A stretch of DNA of 64,000 nucleotides from Diospyros lotus (GCF_014633365.1 NC_068349.1:23822753-23886752); one strand, 5' to 3'; shown: positions 10,816 to 21,564, counted from the first letter of the stretch. Made by a program: numbers and translations. The notes: a model not told the origin generated them from the sequence alone.

Positions 10816-11518
10816 ATACACTAACAAATACTCTTTTGTAATGAATGGGAAGTCTGTTACCCTTGTACCCTTGACTCCTCAACAGATATATGAAGATCAG
10901 ATGAGGGTTAAAAAAGAGAATGAAAAGAAAAGAGGGAGTGAGAACGAGGGAAATAAAAAAGAGGAAGAGCAAAAGAGTAAGAAAGAAGAGAGTGAATATG
11001 AGGGGATTCAAAATGAGAGAAATTCAGAGAGAAGAAAGAACAATGAGAGTAAAAAGGAAAGAAATTCAGATAGTGTAAAGGGAAAAATAGAGAGAAAAAA
11101 AGGAAGTTTTTATGCAAAAGAGGGAGATGTGAGGAGTGCTTTTTATGCTAGGCAGCCTATGTTTGTACTCTTGTACAAAGAGGCTTGCTTAAATACTAAT
11201 GAATTTGACCTTTTTTTGCCTAGTGTTGTTAAATCTCTTTTGCAGGAGTTTGATGACGTCTTTCCCAATGATATTCCAAGTGGTTTTCCACCTTTGAGGG
11301 GAATAGAGCATCAAATAGATTTCATCCAAAGAGCATCAATTCCTAATCGACCAACTTACAGGAGCAATCCCAAGGAAACGAAGGAGCTCCAAAGGCAAGT
11401 TGAGGAACTTTTAGCGAAGGGACATGTAAGAGAGAGCATGAGTCCATGTGCGGTTCCAGTCTTACTTGTGCCTAAAAAGGATGGGACATGGAGGATGTGC
11501 GTGGATTGTCGAGCCATC

Positions 11519-12860
11519 AAAAACCGCTGCAAAATTCATTAAAAAATTAAATTTAGCGGCGGTTTTCGAAAATCACTGCTAAATTCAAAAAAAAAAATTC
11601 AAAATTAAAATTAAATTAACTTTTGCGGCGGTTTTCAAAAACCGCTGCAAAATTCAAAAAAAAAATTAAATTTAGTTGCAGTTTTTGAAAAACCGTCACT
11701 AAATTTAAAAACTTAAATAATTCAATATTAAAAATAAAATAACATTTACGGTGATTTTCAAAAACCGCCGTAAAATTCAAAAAAAAAATTAAATTTAGCG
11801 GTGAGTTTTGAAAAATCGCCGCTAAATTCAAAAAATTAAATAATTCAAAATTAAATTTAAATAAAAATCTTAAATATTAAAATTCATTATTTTCATTAAA
11901 AAATTAATATTTTCTTAAGAAAATAATTAAAAATTAAATTAATAAAAATAAATAGAAAATCTTAAAAACAAATTTAAAATTAAATTTAAATTAATAGCAA
12001 AATTCATTAAAAATATAATTTAAAAAAATAAAAATAAATTTAACAAGATTTTAATAATTTTTAAAAAATATATAAAATCTTCTTTTTTATTTTTAATGAA
12101 TTAATTTATTTAATTTAACTCAATTAATTTATTCTATTATTCTTTTAAAAAATAATCAATTAATAAATGTTTTTAATATATATTAAAAAATATAAAATAT
12201 AATTCTTAAAATTAGTTATTTGATTAGTATATAATATATATATGTCCATATATGTCAATGGGTGTTTCGCAGATCAAGTGGTTCACGTGCGCGCGCGCGC
12301 ACTAAGGGTCTTGGGTTCGAAACTTGGGGAGGGGGAAGGTGCTAGGATTTAATTTCTAGCATTGCCATGTGGCGCGCAAGGGTTGGGTGGGGGCAGAGTG
12401 GGCTGGCGTGGGTCGGGCGGCCGGGCGCGGGTCTGGGTTGGCCCGCGCGGGTAATTAAAAAATAAAATTTTTATTTTTAGCGAATCGATGCTAAAATCGC
12501 CGCTAAAATTAAAAATTTTATTTTTTATTAATTTTTGCTGCGGTTTCAAATTAAAAAATTAATTTTTTTTATTAATTTTCGCAACAGTTTCAAGACCGCC
12601 GCTAAAATTAAAAATTTTATTTTTTTTAAATTTTTTGCGGCGGTTTCGAAACCGCCGCTAAATCACTTATTTTGCAGCGGTTTTTAAAACCACAGCAAAA
12701 AATATAATTAGCGGCGATTATTCCAACGGTTGCTGAAAATCGCCACTAAACGCTCTGCGATGGCTGACTTAGCGGCCCTAAATTACTTAGCGGCGCGGCT
12801 GTTAAAAACTGCCGCTAAATGCAAAAACAATCGCTGCTAAATGCCAATTTTTTTGTAGTG
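11519..12860. mobile_element. CACTA-type DNA transposon end (non-autonomous or truncated)
   Basis: The right terminus reads TTTTTTTGTAGTG, the complement of CACTACAAAAAAA, which is the conserved CACTA terminal repeat. Inward of it are many copies of AGCGGCGGTTTT and the complement AAAACCGCCGCT in both directions, the subterminal repeats expected of this superfamily. No left CACTA terminus is seen: the left side adjoins chromovirus polymerase sequence at about 11,518. The three bases after the end (ACT, 12861-12863) would be the target duplication but have no visible partner. No transposase is present. The middle (11,850-12,250) is plain AT-rich sequence. Confidence 0.8.
12271..12328 (+). repeat. 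tRNA-like (SINE-head-like) segment inside the CACTA sequence
   Basis: AGATCAAGTGGTTCACG resembles a polymerase III A box. About 30 bp later, TTGGGTTCGAAACTTGG resembles a B box (GGTTCGANNCC). A CG dinucleotide run lies between. It lacks a foldable tRNA cloverleaf, so it is at most a SINE head or a pseudo-tRNA, not a tRNA gene. Confidence 0.35.
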
Positions 12861-13501
12861 ACTTGACTATTCAGCCTTGGAGTTCTAATTCTTATCCCCT
12901 GCCGAGGGGCCCTTGGAGTGTTTTCTTGGGATCTCCGACGTTCTGTTATCGTATCAATTTATCCCATGTAGGGAATGTGAATATCCGGCATTAGTTCACG
13001 TAACAAAGCAGTGACTCCCTGTAGTCTTCTCATATTCTCCTCATTTTTCATCATGAGTTTGTCATTCTGTTTCTTCAGCTCCTCAAAATTCTTTTACAAT
13101 AGTTCATAATTTGAGAGTAAGACGGTGGGTGGAGCTATTCTTGAGGTCCCCACGAGGTTTTGATGTGGAATTGAAGACTGTCCAACGGAGTGTTGTTCCT
13201 GACTAGCGGGCGCTGCATGGGGGACTTGTTCCCCTCGTCATGTCGCGTATCTCCTCAATCCAGCTATGTGTGCTTCTCCTTGGTCTGAATGCTCCATGCC
13301 CCGCAGTCCAGTGGTGTGGTTGCATTCGAGCACCAGAAAGTTCCCAGAATACACTTCGTTGTTAGGGTGATCCACTAAAAATTCTGGTACTGTGTAGTGT
13401 GCCCGGTGGGGGCCTTTCGTGATTCCCGTCCTGGTACGAGCACTCATTCGGGTGGGGTCAGGCGGATTCTCCCAATAGGCTGATCTTGTCCCTCTCGACA
13501 T
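12861..13501 (-). pseudogene. N-terminal part of Tat-like gag, element no. 1
   Basis: Read leftward from the ATG at 13,501 (MSRGTRSAYWENPPDPT...), the frame runs 87 codons to a stop. It then continues through stops with a coiled-coil-like stretch (ELKKQNDKLMMKNEENMRRL) and ends in a segment with ELMPDIHIPYMG at about 12,960. The position directly after the 5' LTR and primer site, and the coiled coil, fit the variable N-terminal part of Tat-lineage gag. The conserved capsid domain is missing because the CACTA end adjoins at 12,860. It is non-functional. Confidence 0.6.
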
Positions 13502-13530
13502 CTTGTGTTAAGATTGGCTTTTTGTTGCGT

Positions 13531-13548
13531 TTCCCACAGACGGCGCCA
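13531..13548 (-). other. Primer binding site of Tat-like element no. 1
   Basis: The minus strand reads TGGCGCCGTCTGTGGGAA, the intact primer site common in plant Tat-lineage elements, three bases inside the 5' LTR. It shows no decay, unlike the Athila site at 21,546-21,564. Confidence 0.9.
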
Positions 13549-13684
13549 AATTGTTGTTGCCAAAATACAATAATTAAAATTTATGATGTGGGGTCCACTC
13601 GAGCTTGGTGTCGGTGAGGTTAGGTTGCCATAAAAGATGTCGCCTCAAGGGAGTTTTCTAGTAGGATGCTCGTCGCAAGGATTC

Positions 13685-13853
13685 GCCACTAGTTCTTGCC
13701 ACAAGGCCTTGCCACTAGCCCTCGCCACTAGCTCTTGCCACAAGCTCTCGCCGTTAGCTCTTGCCACAAGCTATTGCCACAAGCTCTCGCCGCTAGCTAT
13801 TACCACAAGCTCTAGTTGCTAGCTCTTGACACTAACTCTCGCCGCTAGCTCTC
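13685..13853. repeat. 13-bp minisatellite, 13 units, in Tat 5' LTR
   Basis: Thirteen units fit the same GCCRCWAGCTCTY consensus as 2,844-3,025, with more diverged members (GCCACAAGGCCTT, GTTGCTAGCTCTT). They occupy 169 bp exactly. The unit order does not match the other LTR one to one. Confidence 0.85.
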
Positions 13854-14143
13854 GCCACTAGGTCTTACCTTTGCCGCTAGGTCTCGCTGCAAGCTTTTTG
13901 CCTTCGCCGCTAGGTCTTACTGCAAGCTTTTTCCTTTGCCACGAGGTTTCGCCGCAAGGATTTGACCTTGTTGATGCTCAAAAAATGGGATAGAAGGCTC
14001 GTGGGAATCTTCCCCCGCGAAGACCCTCCGATGCCAAAGTCAGTCTCGAATCCCAATGATTATTTACAAAAATAGTAAAACTGCATTCAAAGTGTTTGGA
14101 TTTTTTTAAAAAATGGAAGTCCTTACTAATGCCTTGTAGCTGG

Positions 14144-14155
14144 GTATTTATAGGG
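14144..14155 (-). promoter_or_regulatory. TATA box of the Tat 5' LTR
   Basis: The minus strand reads CCCTATAAATAC. Transcription would run left through the LTR toward primer site and gag. It is identical in the 3' LTR. Confidence 0.6.
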
Positions 14156-15539
14156 CACGATTCTCAAGTGTGGCTATCAACACGTGGTAGCTACTGAATG
14201 GATCAAAGGCAAAAAAAAATGGGGAGGTTGCTTTGACGCCGCCGCGAGGTAGTTGGGCCTCGCGGCAAGACTGCCATGAGGCAGCCTTGCGGCAAACACT
14301 ACCGTGAGGCAGCTGTGCCTCGCGGTAAATAGCCGCAAGACACCTTGTGGCATGCAGCCTCGAGCCTTGCGACATGCGTCTGTGAGGCAGCTCGCGGCAA
14401 GAAGCCATGAGGCTGCTTCTCGGGCTGCGAGACAGCCGCAAGGTTGCCAGCTGGCAGCAATTTTTGCCGCTAGCCTTTTCACTTTTTTCCAATTTATTTT
14501 TATTATTATTATTTTTCTTTTTTGACTTATTTTTCCATGGCACAACAATTATGATATATAAAGTGGTTGGATTTTGGATGGCTTGGGTGCCCAATGCCTC
14601 ATATATATACATAATAAGAAGGAATAAAACGGGAGAAGACTAGAGTCTGGATGTTGGGCGACGGACACGAGATGGGAGATTGGGAGCACTGGAAGGAGGC
14701 GCAAGTGAGCCTCTTACATGTAGAATGCACTCACGCATAGCAAAGCAGACACACGACAGAGTGATCCAGATCTAAATCAGATTTGGACAGGGAACTTATC
14801 CTCTTCTCCATTCAAATTTTTATTGTTATTTTTATTTTAATAATGTCTAGCTAATTTATTTTAGCTAGGGTTTGGATGGATTTTAATTTTGTGATTATGT
14901 GATTATTTGTTTAGTTTGATTCAAAACCCGATTATTATTTGCATGAGAATTTTATATTGTTGTGCTTAATGCTTTAAAAGATTGGTCATCTTTTAATGAT
15001 TTAATGATTTATGCATGACTGACTAAATGATTGTTATAAATTAGATCTATTGGCAATATAAATCATATACTTGACTATAAGATCGAAAGATGATTAGCCC
15101 ATGTGTGGGAATCGAGGATGCTTGGTGAGTCAAATTCCCTTCCGAGATTAGAGGTTTGCAAAGAACTTAACGCTTATTTATTTTGTTGATATCTACTCAG
15201 AAATTTGACAGTGAAATTGAAATCCACCATCACATGCAAATAATTATAAAATACTGTAAGGGTATTTTTGGTTTTAAATCGGATTGAATAGTTAATTACA
15301 TAACCCATATTAAATGAAATCTAAAACCTAGTGCATTCATTAATTAATTTTTCTCCCAAAGAATTCAGTTTTTCATTTATTCTTTTTATTTATCTGATTA
15401 ATTAATTAGTTTAACTTAGGCTAAATTAAAATTGTTTTGGTATTATGATCTAGTCCTTGTGGAATTGACATTCGTTTTATCACTATATGCATATTTGATT
15501 AGGGTACACTTGAATGAATTGCGTATAAATCACCCATCA

Positions 15540-16481
15540 CTCTCCACCATGTTTGAAAAAAATTGACATCATGTAAAAATGAAATGTAACGGGTGCATTG
15601 CATAAGCCAAAAGTTATCCGTCGGTGTGCAAATGTTCCATATGGACCAGTGAATGTTGTTTTCTCCTGATCTTCTGGAGCTATTGGAATTTGGTTGTATC
15701 CTGAGTAGCTGTCAAGGAAACAATAGTGGGAATGACCTGCTAGACGCTCCAACATTTGATTAATGAATGGTTAGGGGAAGTGATCTTTTCGAGTTACATC
15801 ATTCAACTTGCGATAATCTATGAAAACCTACCATCTTGTAGTTGGTCAGATTGGAATAAGCTCGTTGTGCTCATTCTTTTCCACTGTGATACCTTCTTTT
15901 TTTGGCGCAACCTGAACATGACTAACCCATGCACTATCCGATATGGAATAGATAATCTGAGCATCAAGCAATTTCAACACCTTAGCTCTGACCACTTCTT
16001 GAAGATGAGGATTTAATCGATGCTGATGTTGCACTACCGACTTATAGGTTTCTTTCATGAGGATTTTATGTAAGCAAAGGGAAGGATTGATACCCTTGAT
16101 ATCAACTATAGTCCATCCAATAGCCGATTTGTATTCTCGAAGCACCCGAAGTAATTTATCTTCCTCATCCTTATTGATAGAATTTGCAATGATAACTGGA
16201 AGGGTAGAAGATTCACCAAGATAGGCATACCGAAGATGAAGTGGTAATTGCTTCAGCTCAAGTTTAGGAGCTTGTTGAATGGAGGGTAACGGTAGTGGTG
16301 GACCCATGTCGAGTGACATGTACTGCTTCCCTGTTCTGATTGGTTCTGACCCCTGCAAGTACCTAACGCACTCCTCAATAGTAGCTGAATTTGAACCTTC
16401 GTCTTGTGTATGCATGATGCATGCTTCCCAAGGATCTGATGGGTGGTCCAATGTAAAAGTGTTTGCTACCTCTCTGTTCAC
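15540..16481 (-). pseudogene. Athila no. 1 reverse transcriptase, N-terminal part
   Basis: Starting near 16,481 the frame includes the linker with LRYAYLGESSTLPVI, the block GWTIVDIKGINPSLCLHKI, and IIYSISDSAWVSHVQVAPKK with NEHNELIPI. After a stop and shift it continues at 15,755 with MLERLAGH, YCFLDSYSGYNQI and TFGLCNAPVTF. These are the fingers and palm of an Athila-type reverse transcriptase. A run of seven T at about 15,558-15,566 shifts the frame just before the inserted solo LTR. The catalytic FMDD-equivalent strand lies beyond the insertion at about 2,320-2,340. At least one stop also sits in the WKVFIDYRKLN region. Confidence 0.88.
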
Positions 16482-16559
16482 AATCTAAATCTGGAAACAA
16501 GAATCTGATGGACTAGGAAATTGAAGTTCTTTGAATATGCTAAAAGTAATTTGCTCCTC

Positions 16560-17262
16560 ATTTAAGCGTAGCATGAGTTATCCTTTTTTCACATCAATCA
16601 ATGCTCGCCCAGTAGCTAGAAAGGGCCGACCCAAAATCAGCGGAACATCCCTATCCTCTCCCATATGACGAAATCAGCTGGGAAGATAAACTTGTCCACT
16701 TTCACCAAAATGTCTTCGATAATCCCACGTGGATGTTTCACAGATTGATCAGGGAGCTGTAATGATATTCTTGTAGGCTTTTCTTCTCCTAACCCAAGTG
16801 TCCTGAAAATAGAATATGGAATTAGGTTGATAGTAGCACCCAAATCACATAAAGCTCGTTCAAAGAATAAACTACCAATGGTATAAGGAATAGTAAAACT
16901 CTCTAGATCTTTAAGCTTAGGTGGTAGTTTGTTTTGCAATATGGTGCTACTCTCCTCCGTTAGCATGACAATTTCATGCTTCTCCAACTTCCTCTTATTC
17001 AACAAAATTTCCTTCATGAATTTTGCATAGCTGGGCATTTGAGCTAAGGCATCAACAAATGAGATGTTTATGTGGAGCTTCTTAAAGACCTTTAAAAACT
17101 TCTCAAATTTCTTTTCCATCTTGTGCTTGTGAAAACTTTGAGGGAATGGAATTGGAGGAATATACGGCTTGATCGATGGTTAAACAACCTTCTCTTGTTC
17201 AGCTGCTACTTTAGGCTCTTCAAGTTGTTCTGTTGTCTTTAAACCCGTATCATTTTCTTTTG
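16560..17262 (-). pseudogene. Athila no. 1 protease and end of gag
   Basis: The frame 16,637-17,119 has a gag-end block (INISFVDALAQMPSYAKFMKEIL), then LESFTIPYTIG, the protease active site ALCDLGATINLIP and the following LGLGEEKPTRISLQLPDQSVKHPRGIIEDILVKVDKF. The D-L-G-A site in place of D-[ST]-G-A is normal for the Athila lineage. The protease would cut the polyprotein. The end of the domain (GRPFLATG-like) continues past a frame break at about 16,630. The CTACA insertion site of a long solo LTR is just upstream at 17263-17267. Confidence 0.85.
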
Positions 17263-17267
17263 CTACA

Positions 17268-20034
17268 TGTAATACCCTTGGTAAGTTATGGTAAAAATTG
17301 TCAATTAATAGAATAATGATATATGGAAATTTTCATAATTGTCCCTGAATTAAAGAGAAGGCACATAATATATAGGATGCCTTTGGAAGGGCAAAACGGT
17401 AATTTGGAGTCTCGTCCCATAAAAGGTAAATTATTTTATGGAGAAAATATTTATATTAGGGAATTGATTTTGGGAGAATTTAGTTCTTGTTTAAATGCAT
17501 GGATAATTACGAATTAAAATGGAAGCCAAGTAGGTTAGATTCGTGACACTTGGCAAGATCTCGTGGAGTGGTATTTAATTTAATTTGTGAATAAAAAATT
17601 AGTTTGATTAAGTGTAAGTGGAACACTTGGCATGATCTTGTGAAGTAAGAGTAAGATTTAAAGAAATTTAAAAAGAAAAGGAAATTAGTCTCTCAAGTAT
17701 TAAATGAGAGTCATTATAGTGAGAATTAAAGAAATTCCTTATTAAATGGAAATTAGTCATGCATTTATGTGAGAAAATGGTGGATTAAAATAAATACCAA
17801 ATTAAAAGGAATTATGTCTTTCAAGAGAAATTTAAATTAAATAAAAAAAAAGATATTAGTCTCCACTAAATGCTTGAAAATTTAAGGGATTTAAATTAAA
17901 TGAAAAATGGAGAAAATGGTCAATCTTGAAATTAGTCTATATTTATTAATTTTGAAAATTGGAGAATTATGGGAATTGGAGAATTGATCCAATGGTTGAG
18001 GATTTAGCTTGAAAGGGATTAAGATCTAATGGCTATAATTGAGTCTTGAAAGTGGCATGGATTGCCAAATTTGTAAATTAAATAAATATCCAATAAGCCT
18101 AATAAAAGAATGGATGATGGAGATTTAGTCTCAAGTTTATCATTAAGGGTGGAGATTTAAATAGGCTTGATGGCAAGGATTGTGTTTCTTTAGAAAGTAG
18201 AGATTAGTTCTCTCTAAATCAAAGGCTAGGGTTAAGTTATCCAAAAGCACAAGGATTGTGCTAGTTTCAAGGGTAGGGATTTACTCTTCAAAAGATTGAT
18301 CAAGGGCTAGAAATTAGTCTTGAACTCTTGAGATGTCAAGACTTAATATATACAGGAAGAGAAATCTCTAAGAGGAGGTTTTGCTTGGTGGAAGAAATTA
18401 GAGAGCAAGGAGAGTTCTCTTGTGAGCTTCTAAAGGAGAGAAAGGTAAGTCTTGATTTAAATCTCTTCTAGGAAGAAAGTAAGTCTTCATTCTCCTTTCA
18501 TTTCTCTAGTCTTTAAGATTTTTAATGCTTTAAGAATATTTTTCTTAAGGTGGTTGAAAGCCAAAGAGAGAGTCTTGGCAAGTGAAGGCTTGAAGCTTCA
18601 AGGAAAAGAGGTAAGGGATGACCCCAAGTGGTGGGGTTTGCTTGCATTTGTAATTGTTTTGTATGAGTTGCATGTAATGGTCATATTTGCATGTTTGTGT
18701 TCTAGTGGACCTATGGCCATATGGAGGACTAGTGATAAGGGAGGGGTTGGTTGGTGCCTTAACCTATGTGGTTATGAAGGCATGGAGGACTACCCATTAT
18801 ATGCATTGCATTTGCATTACATGTTTATTTCTCATGTTACATTTTCATTTGCATAGCACCCTTACTGAACATTGGCTCATAAGGTCCTTTGACCTCTATG
18901 TAGGTGGGGAATCTTCTAAAGGAAAGGGAATTTTGGAAGGTTGAAGGTAATAAAGCAAGAAGAATGTATGTGTTGGTGTATGGTTTTGTGTATGATGTAT
19001 TTATTTTAGTTAAATATGTATGAATGCTTAATGTGGATGAATGGTGGAAAACTTGGATGTTTTGGAAGGCATTTAATGTATTTAAGCATTCTAGAAAGTT
19101 TGTGTTAAAAAGAAAAAAAAAATTATTAAAAAAAGGTTGGAGGCAGTGTGCTGGGCGCCAGGGAGCGCGGCTGGGCGTGGCTGTGCGCAGCACGCGAAGG
19201 CGCGCGCGCACGCATGGTAGGAGGCCAATGCGCGCGCAGCCTGCGCTGGGGCGTGGCTGGCTGTCGCTGCCCGCCCCCTGTTGCTGTTTGAGATTTCTTT
19301 TTTTTTCTTTTTTTCTTTTTCTGTTTATTTAATTATTTATGATATTCTGAGAATTTATGAAATAAAGTATGTTTAAATAATTAAATAAATGAGTATTTAA
19401 GCCTCCAAATTAATTATTAAATTAATATAAATTTTGAGGCAATTGTGGGAATTTTTCTATATTTTGGAAAATAAATAATGGAGTACTTTCCTTAAATTTT
19501 GAAAAATGGATGAGGATGCTTGATGTTTGTATTTCAAAATTTATTTCCTAAGGGTTGGAAATTTGAGGTATTTTGAAATAATTAAAAAGAAAAATCAATG
19601 GAGATTGATAAGGAAAATTTTATTAAAATTTTCCAAAGAGATATTATTCCAAATATTTTCTAAAGGATTTGGAAGTGAGAAAAATGGGTTAATAGTTTGG
19701 CAAAGAAAAATTATTTTCTTATAATTAAGGCCTTATGCCATAATTTATATGAAGCAAGTGAGTTAGCTTAGTTGTCAAATCCTGGGAAGTCATCCTTAGC
19801 TCTTCATTAAGAGCTAGAGAAGGGGTGACACTTGTGAGGTTTCGGGTTTTATTTTCGCGGGATCATTTCGATATTTCCTGGATCCTTGAGTGGAGCGAAG
19901 GGAGGGCAAAGCCTAGTTCCCACCTAGGTCATTTCTCATTGAAACGTAGTCGTCTCTTCATCTTTGTCCTAGTGTGTGAATAGTAAGCTGACTATTCATG
20001 AGTAAACACCCGTAGGTGGGAGCGGGGCATTACA
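17268..20034 (+). mobile_element. Long solo LTR inside Athila no. 1 gag
   Basis: It runs TGTAATACCC to GGGGCATTACA, 2,767 bp, with a perfect CTACA duplication (17263-17267, 20035-20039). It shares with 46,469-49,064 the block CCATATGGAGGACTAGTG, the 'GCACCCTTACTGA' block and the end region with CCTAGTTCCCACCTAGG and the GTGGGAGCGGG end, so both are the same family. A GC-rich segment lies at 19,140-19,280. Small open frames in it have no recognisable product. Confidence 0.92.
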
Positions 20035-20039
20035 CTACA

Positions 20040-21430
20040 CCTGGTCCCTGAACATGGATTTCTGGTAGCTACAACCCGCTCCTTATTTTTATTACATTTG
20101 CTTTCTCAATCGAGTTAACTTCCATATTGCTAGGCCATGTGCCCAGTTGCCTTTCTGTTAGGATTTTTGTTGGTTGTCCAATTTGATTTTCAATATTTTT
20201 AATGGTTGTGTTGGTCCGTTCACTTCGTTATTGAAGCTTTGAAACTGCTTCTTCCCATCCTATTTTTTCCTCTTGTGGCCTCCCTTGTTTTGGTTGATTT
20301 TGGATGTTCTGAGTATTACCATAAGAAAAATGAGGATGATTCCTCCAGCCCATATTGTATATCTGTGACAATGGGTTATTCTGCTGCCTTTGGAAATTTT
20401 GCTGACGTTGAAAATTCTGAGCATAGGCAGCTTGCTCCGTGAATGGTGGATCTATCAACAACGGCATTGGAGGCATTGGATGAGTTGCTCCATAAGTTGC
20501 ACCATATTAACATTCGAAGAATACTTCTAGGCTTCCATCTACTTTGATAGTGCATAAATCTTGACTAACATCAACGTGTTAACATCCACTTCATGCACTC
20601 CAGCTACTCTTTTATGTGAGTTTCTATCTGGCTACATCACTAATTGCTCACTTATTGTCTAGAAAAGGTCATGAAGCTCCCCAACATTTTTATTTCGGAT
20701 AGATCCTCCTACTGTAGAATCAATTGTAGAGCGGCTGTAAGGAGTGAGCCCAACATAAAAAAAATGATTTTGAACTGGTAGTGGAAAACCATGACTAGGA
20801 CACTTTCTCAAAAGCTCCTTGAACCTCTCCCATGCTTCAAGAAAATTTTTAGACTCAGCTTGCTGAAAAGTTGAAATCTCATGCTTAAGCTTGTTAATCT
20901 TAGCCGGTGGGAAGTATTTGATTGTGAACTTCTGTACCAAATCTGCCCATATAGTAATACTACCCGATGGTAATGAGTCCAACCACTCTCGAGCCCTATC
21001 CTTCAAAGTGTGAGGAAAAGGCACATCTTAAGTGCCTCTTCATTAATTCCTTGGTACTTGAAATTGCCACAATACTCTAGAAATCGAGATAAGTGGTAAT
21101 GTGGATTTTAATTGCTTATTCCATAAAAAGGTATGTTGTTGGCGAAGAGATCGAGAACTTCTAGCCTCAATTGAAAGTTCTTATGCCCGTAAGGAGGATA
21201 GATTATATTGACTGGTTCTCAATCACTGGGGGCATCATGAAGTCCCCCATTAAAATGTCTCTTTTGTTAACTTCAGCAGGTTACGCCATTTGAACAAGTT
21301 GATTGGCGTTGTCACCCATCTTTTTTAGTTTCTCTTCCCTCCTTTCTCTTTGTTCATGACGCCTTTGATGGAACGTCCTTTCTATCTCAGGATCAAACTC
21401 ACAGATATCTGAACGTTTTGAACGGCTCAT
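20040..21430 (-). pseudogene. Athila no. 1 gag
   Basis: The start is MSRSKRSDICEFDPE at 21,430, followed by an Arg/Glu-rich stretch and GDNANQLVQMA, which is the standard N-terminal layout of Athila gag. The capsid domain is in the frame 20,659-21,024: MPFPHTLKDRAREWLDSLP, FTIKYFPPAKINKLKHEI and ESKNFLEAWERFKELLRKCPSHG. The C-terminal part (20,228-20,476) has NFQRQQN repeats and the aromatic HPHFSYGN motif seen before the protease in this lineage. Several stops and shifts separate these pieces. The link to protease is cut by the solo LTR at 17,268-20,034. Confidence 0.85.
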
Positions 21431-21545
21431 GCACTATCTCAATCCCTGCACATACACAAATTTAAATAGCTCAACCCAGAGAATAGTGAAAACAAAATTT
21501 AATAGTTAAAGATAATATCAGTCAAAGCAGTAATGAAAAGAGCTA

Positions 21546-21564
21546 GTCTCTGGTAATGATGCCA
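21546..21564 (-). other. Decayed primer binding site of Athila no. 1
   Basis: The minus strand reads TGGCATCATTACCAGAGAC, a few bases inside the 5' LTR. Compared with the usual Athila/Tat site TGGCGCCGTTGCCGGGGA, it differs only by G-to-A and C-to-T changes, which suggests methylation-linked deamination. Confidence 0.7.

Larger units (their letters stand above)
4459..11518 (+). mobile_element. Chromovirus-like Ty3/Gypsy element, 3' half missing
   Basis: The order is LTR (to 5,145), tRNA-Met-type primer site, leader, gag with zinc knuckle, protease and the N-terminal part of reverse transcriptase. At about 11,518 it ends inside the 'RMCVDCRAI' block, against CACTA sequence. Integrase and 3' LTR are absent. 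Two solo LTRs (6,081-7,250 and 8,884-10,815) are inserted with exact duplications. Gag shows the 'WW', 'FIPSHYY' and 'VERQLKRKG' blocks typical of plant chromoviruses. The clade (CRM or Reina) is not settled because no chromodomain remains. The 5' boundary is inferred from where Tat-like sequence stops. Confidence 0.8.
8611..11518 (+). pseudogene. Chromovirus protease and start of reverse transcriptase, split by a solo LTR
   Basis: The protease has the catalytic block IIDGGSCTNVAS (from 8,614) and a later GHILLGRPW box, with a stop just after the active site. The frame is broken at 8,884 by a 1,932-bp solo LTR and resumes at 10,821. Removing the LTR and one copy of the duplication (1,937 bp in all) puts both sides in one frame, so this is a true insertion. 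Downstream come a highly charged linker rich in Lys and Glu (about 10,900-11,130), then EFDDVFPNDIPSGFPPLRGIEH and VPKKDGTWRMCVD, the fingers of reverse transcriptase. The frame ends at about 11,518 in CACTA sequence, before the YVDD box. Confidence 0.88.
2710..14547 (-). mobile_element. Tat-like Ty3/Gypsy element with two LTRs, mostly hollow
   Basis: Two similar LTRs in the same orientation (2,710-3,744 and 13,552-14,547) are flanked by a perfect ATTAT duplication (2705-2709 and 14548-14552). A purine tract adjoins the left LTR and an intact primer site of the Tat type adjoins the right LTR, so the element reads right to left. Only the first part of gag (12,861-13,501) and a non-coding 3' region (3,745-about 4,458) remain of its own interior. 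The middle is occupied by a chromovirus and a CACTA end. No protease, polymerase or integrase of this element is seen, so it was either non-autonomous or lost its middle by deletion. Confidence 0.88.
13552..14547 (-). repeat. 5' LTR of Tat-like element no. 1
   Basis: This 996-bp partner of 2,710-3,744 runs TGTTGTTGCC to CACAACA. The same minisatellite, GC-rich block and TATA box (14144-14155, minus) are present. It differs from its partner by many substitutions and by array length, so the insertion is not very recent. Confidence 0.9.
2341..15539 (+). mobile_element. Solo LTR (TGATAG...ATCA family) split by a nested element
   Basis: It starts TGATAGGGTTTAATT at 2341 and ends CACCCATCA at 15539, flanked on both sides by CTCTC (2336-2340, 15540-15544). 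Without the Tat-like element at 2,710-14,547 and one copy of its duplication, the LTR is about 1.36 kb. That is close to its relatives at 6,081-7,250 (1,170 bp) and 53,517-54,881 (1,365 bp), which share the TGATAG start and an ATCA/GTCA end. The right part is 14,548-15,539. No internal domain of this family is present, so it is a solo LTR and not a whole element. It is inserted in the Athila reverse transcriptase, whose two halves meet exactly at the duplication. Confidence 0.85.

Noticed and set aside
10727..11011. 94-codon minus frame looking like a membrane protein
   Set aside because: It is the complement of the Lys/Glu-rich linker of the chromovirus pol and the end of a solo LTR.
12271..12328. 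True tRNA gene
   Set aside because: No acceptor or anticodon stem can be formed. Only box-like words are present, so I list it as a possible SINE head.
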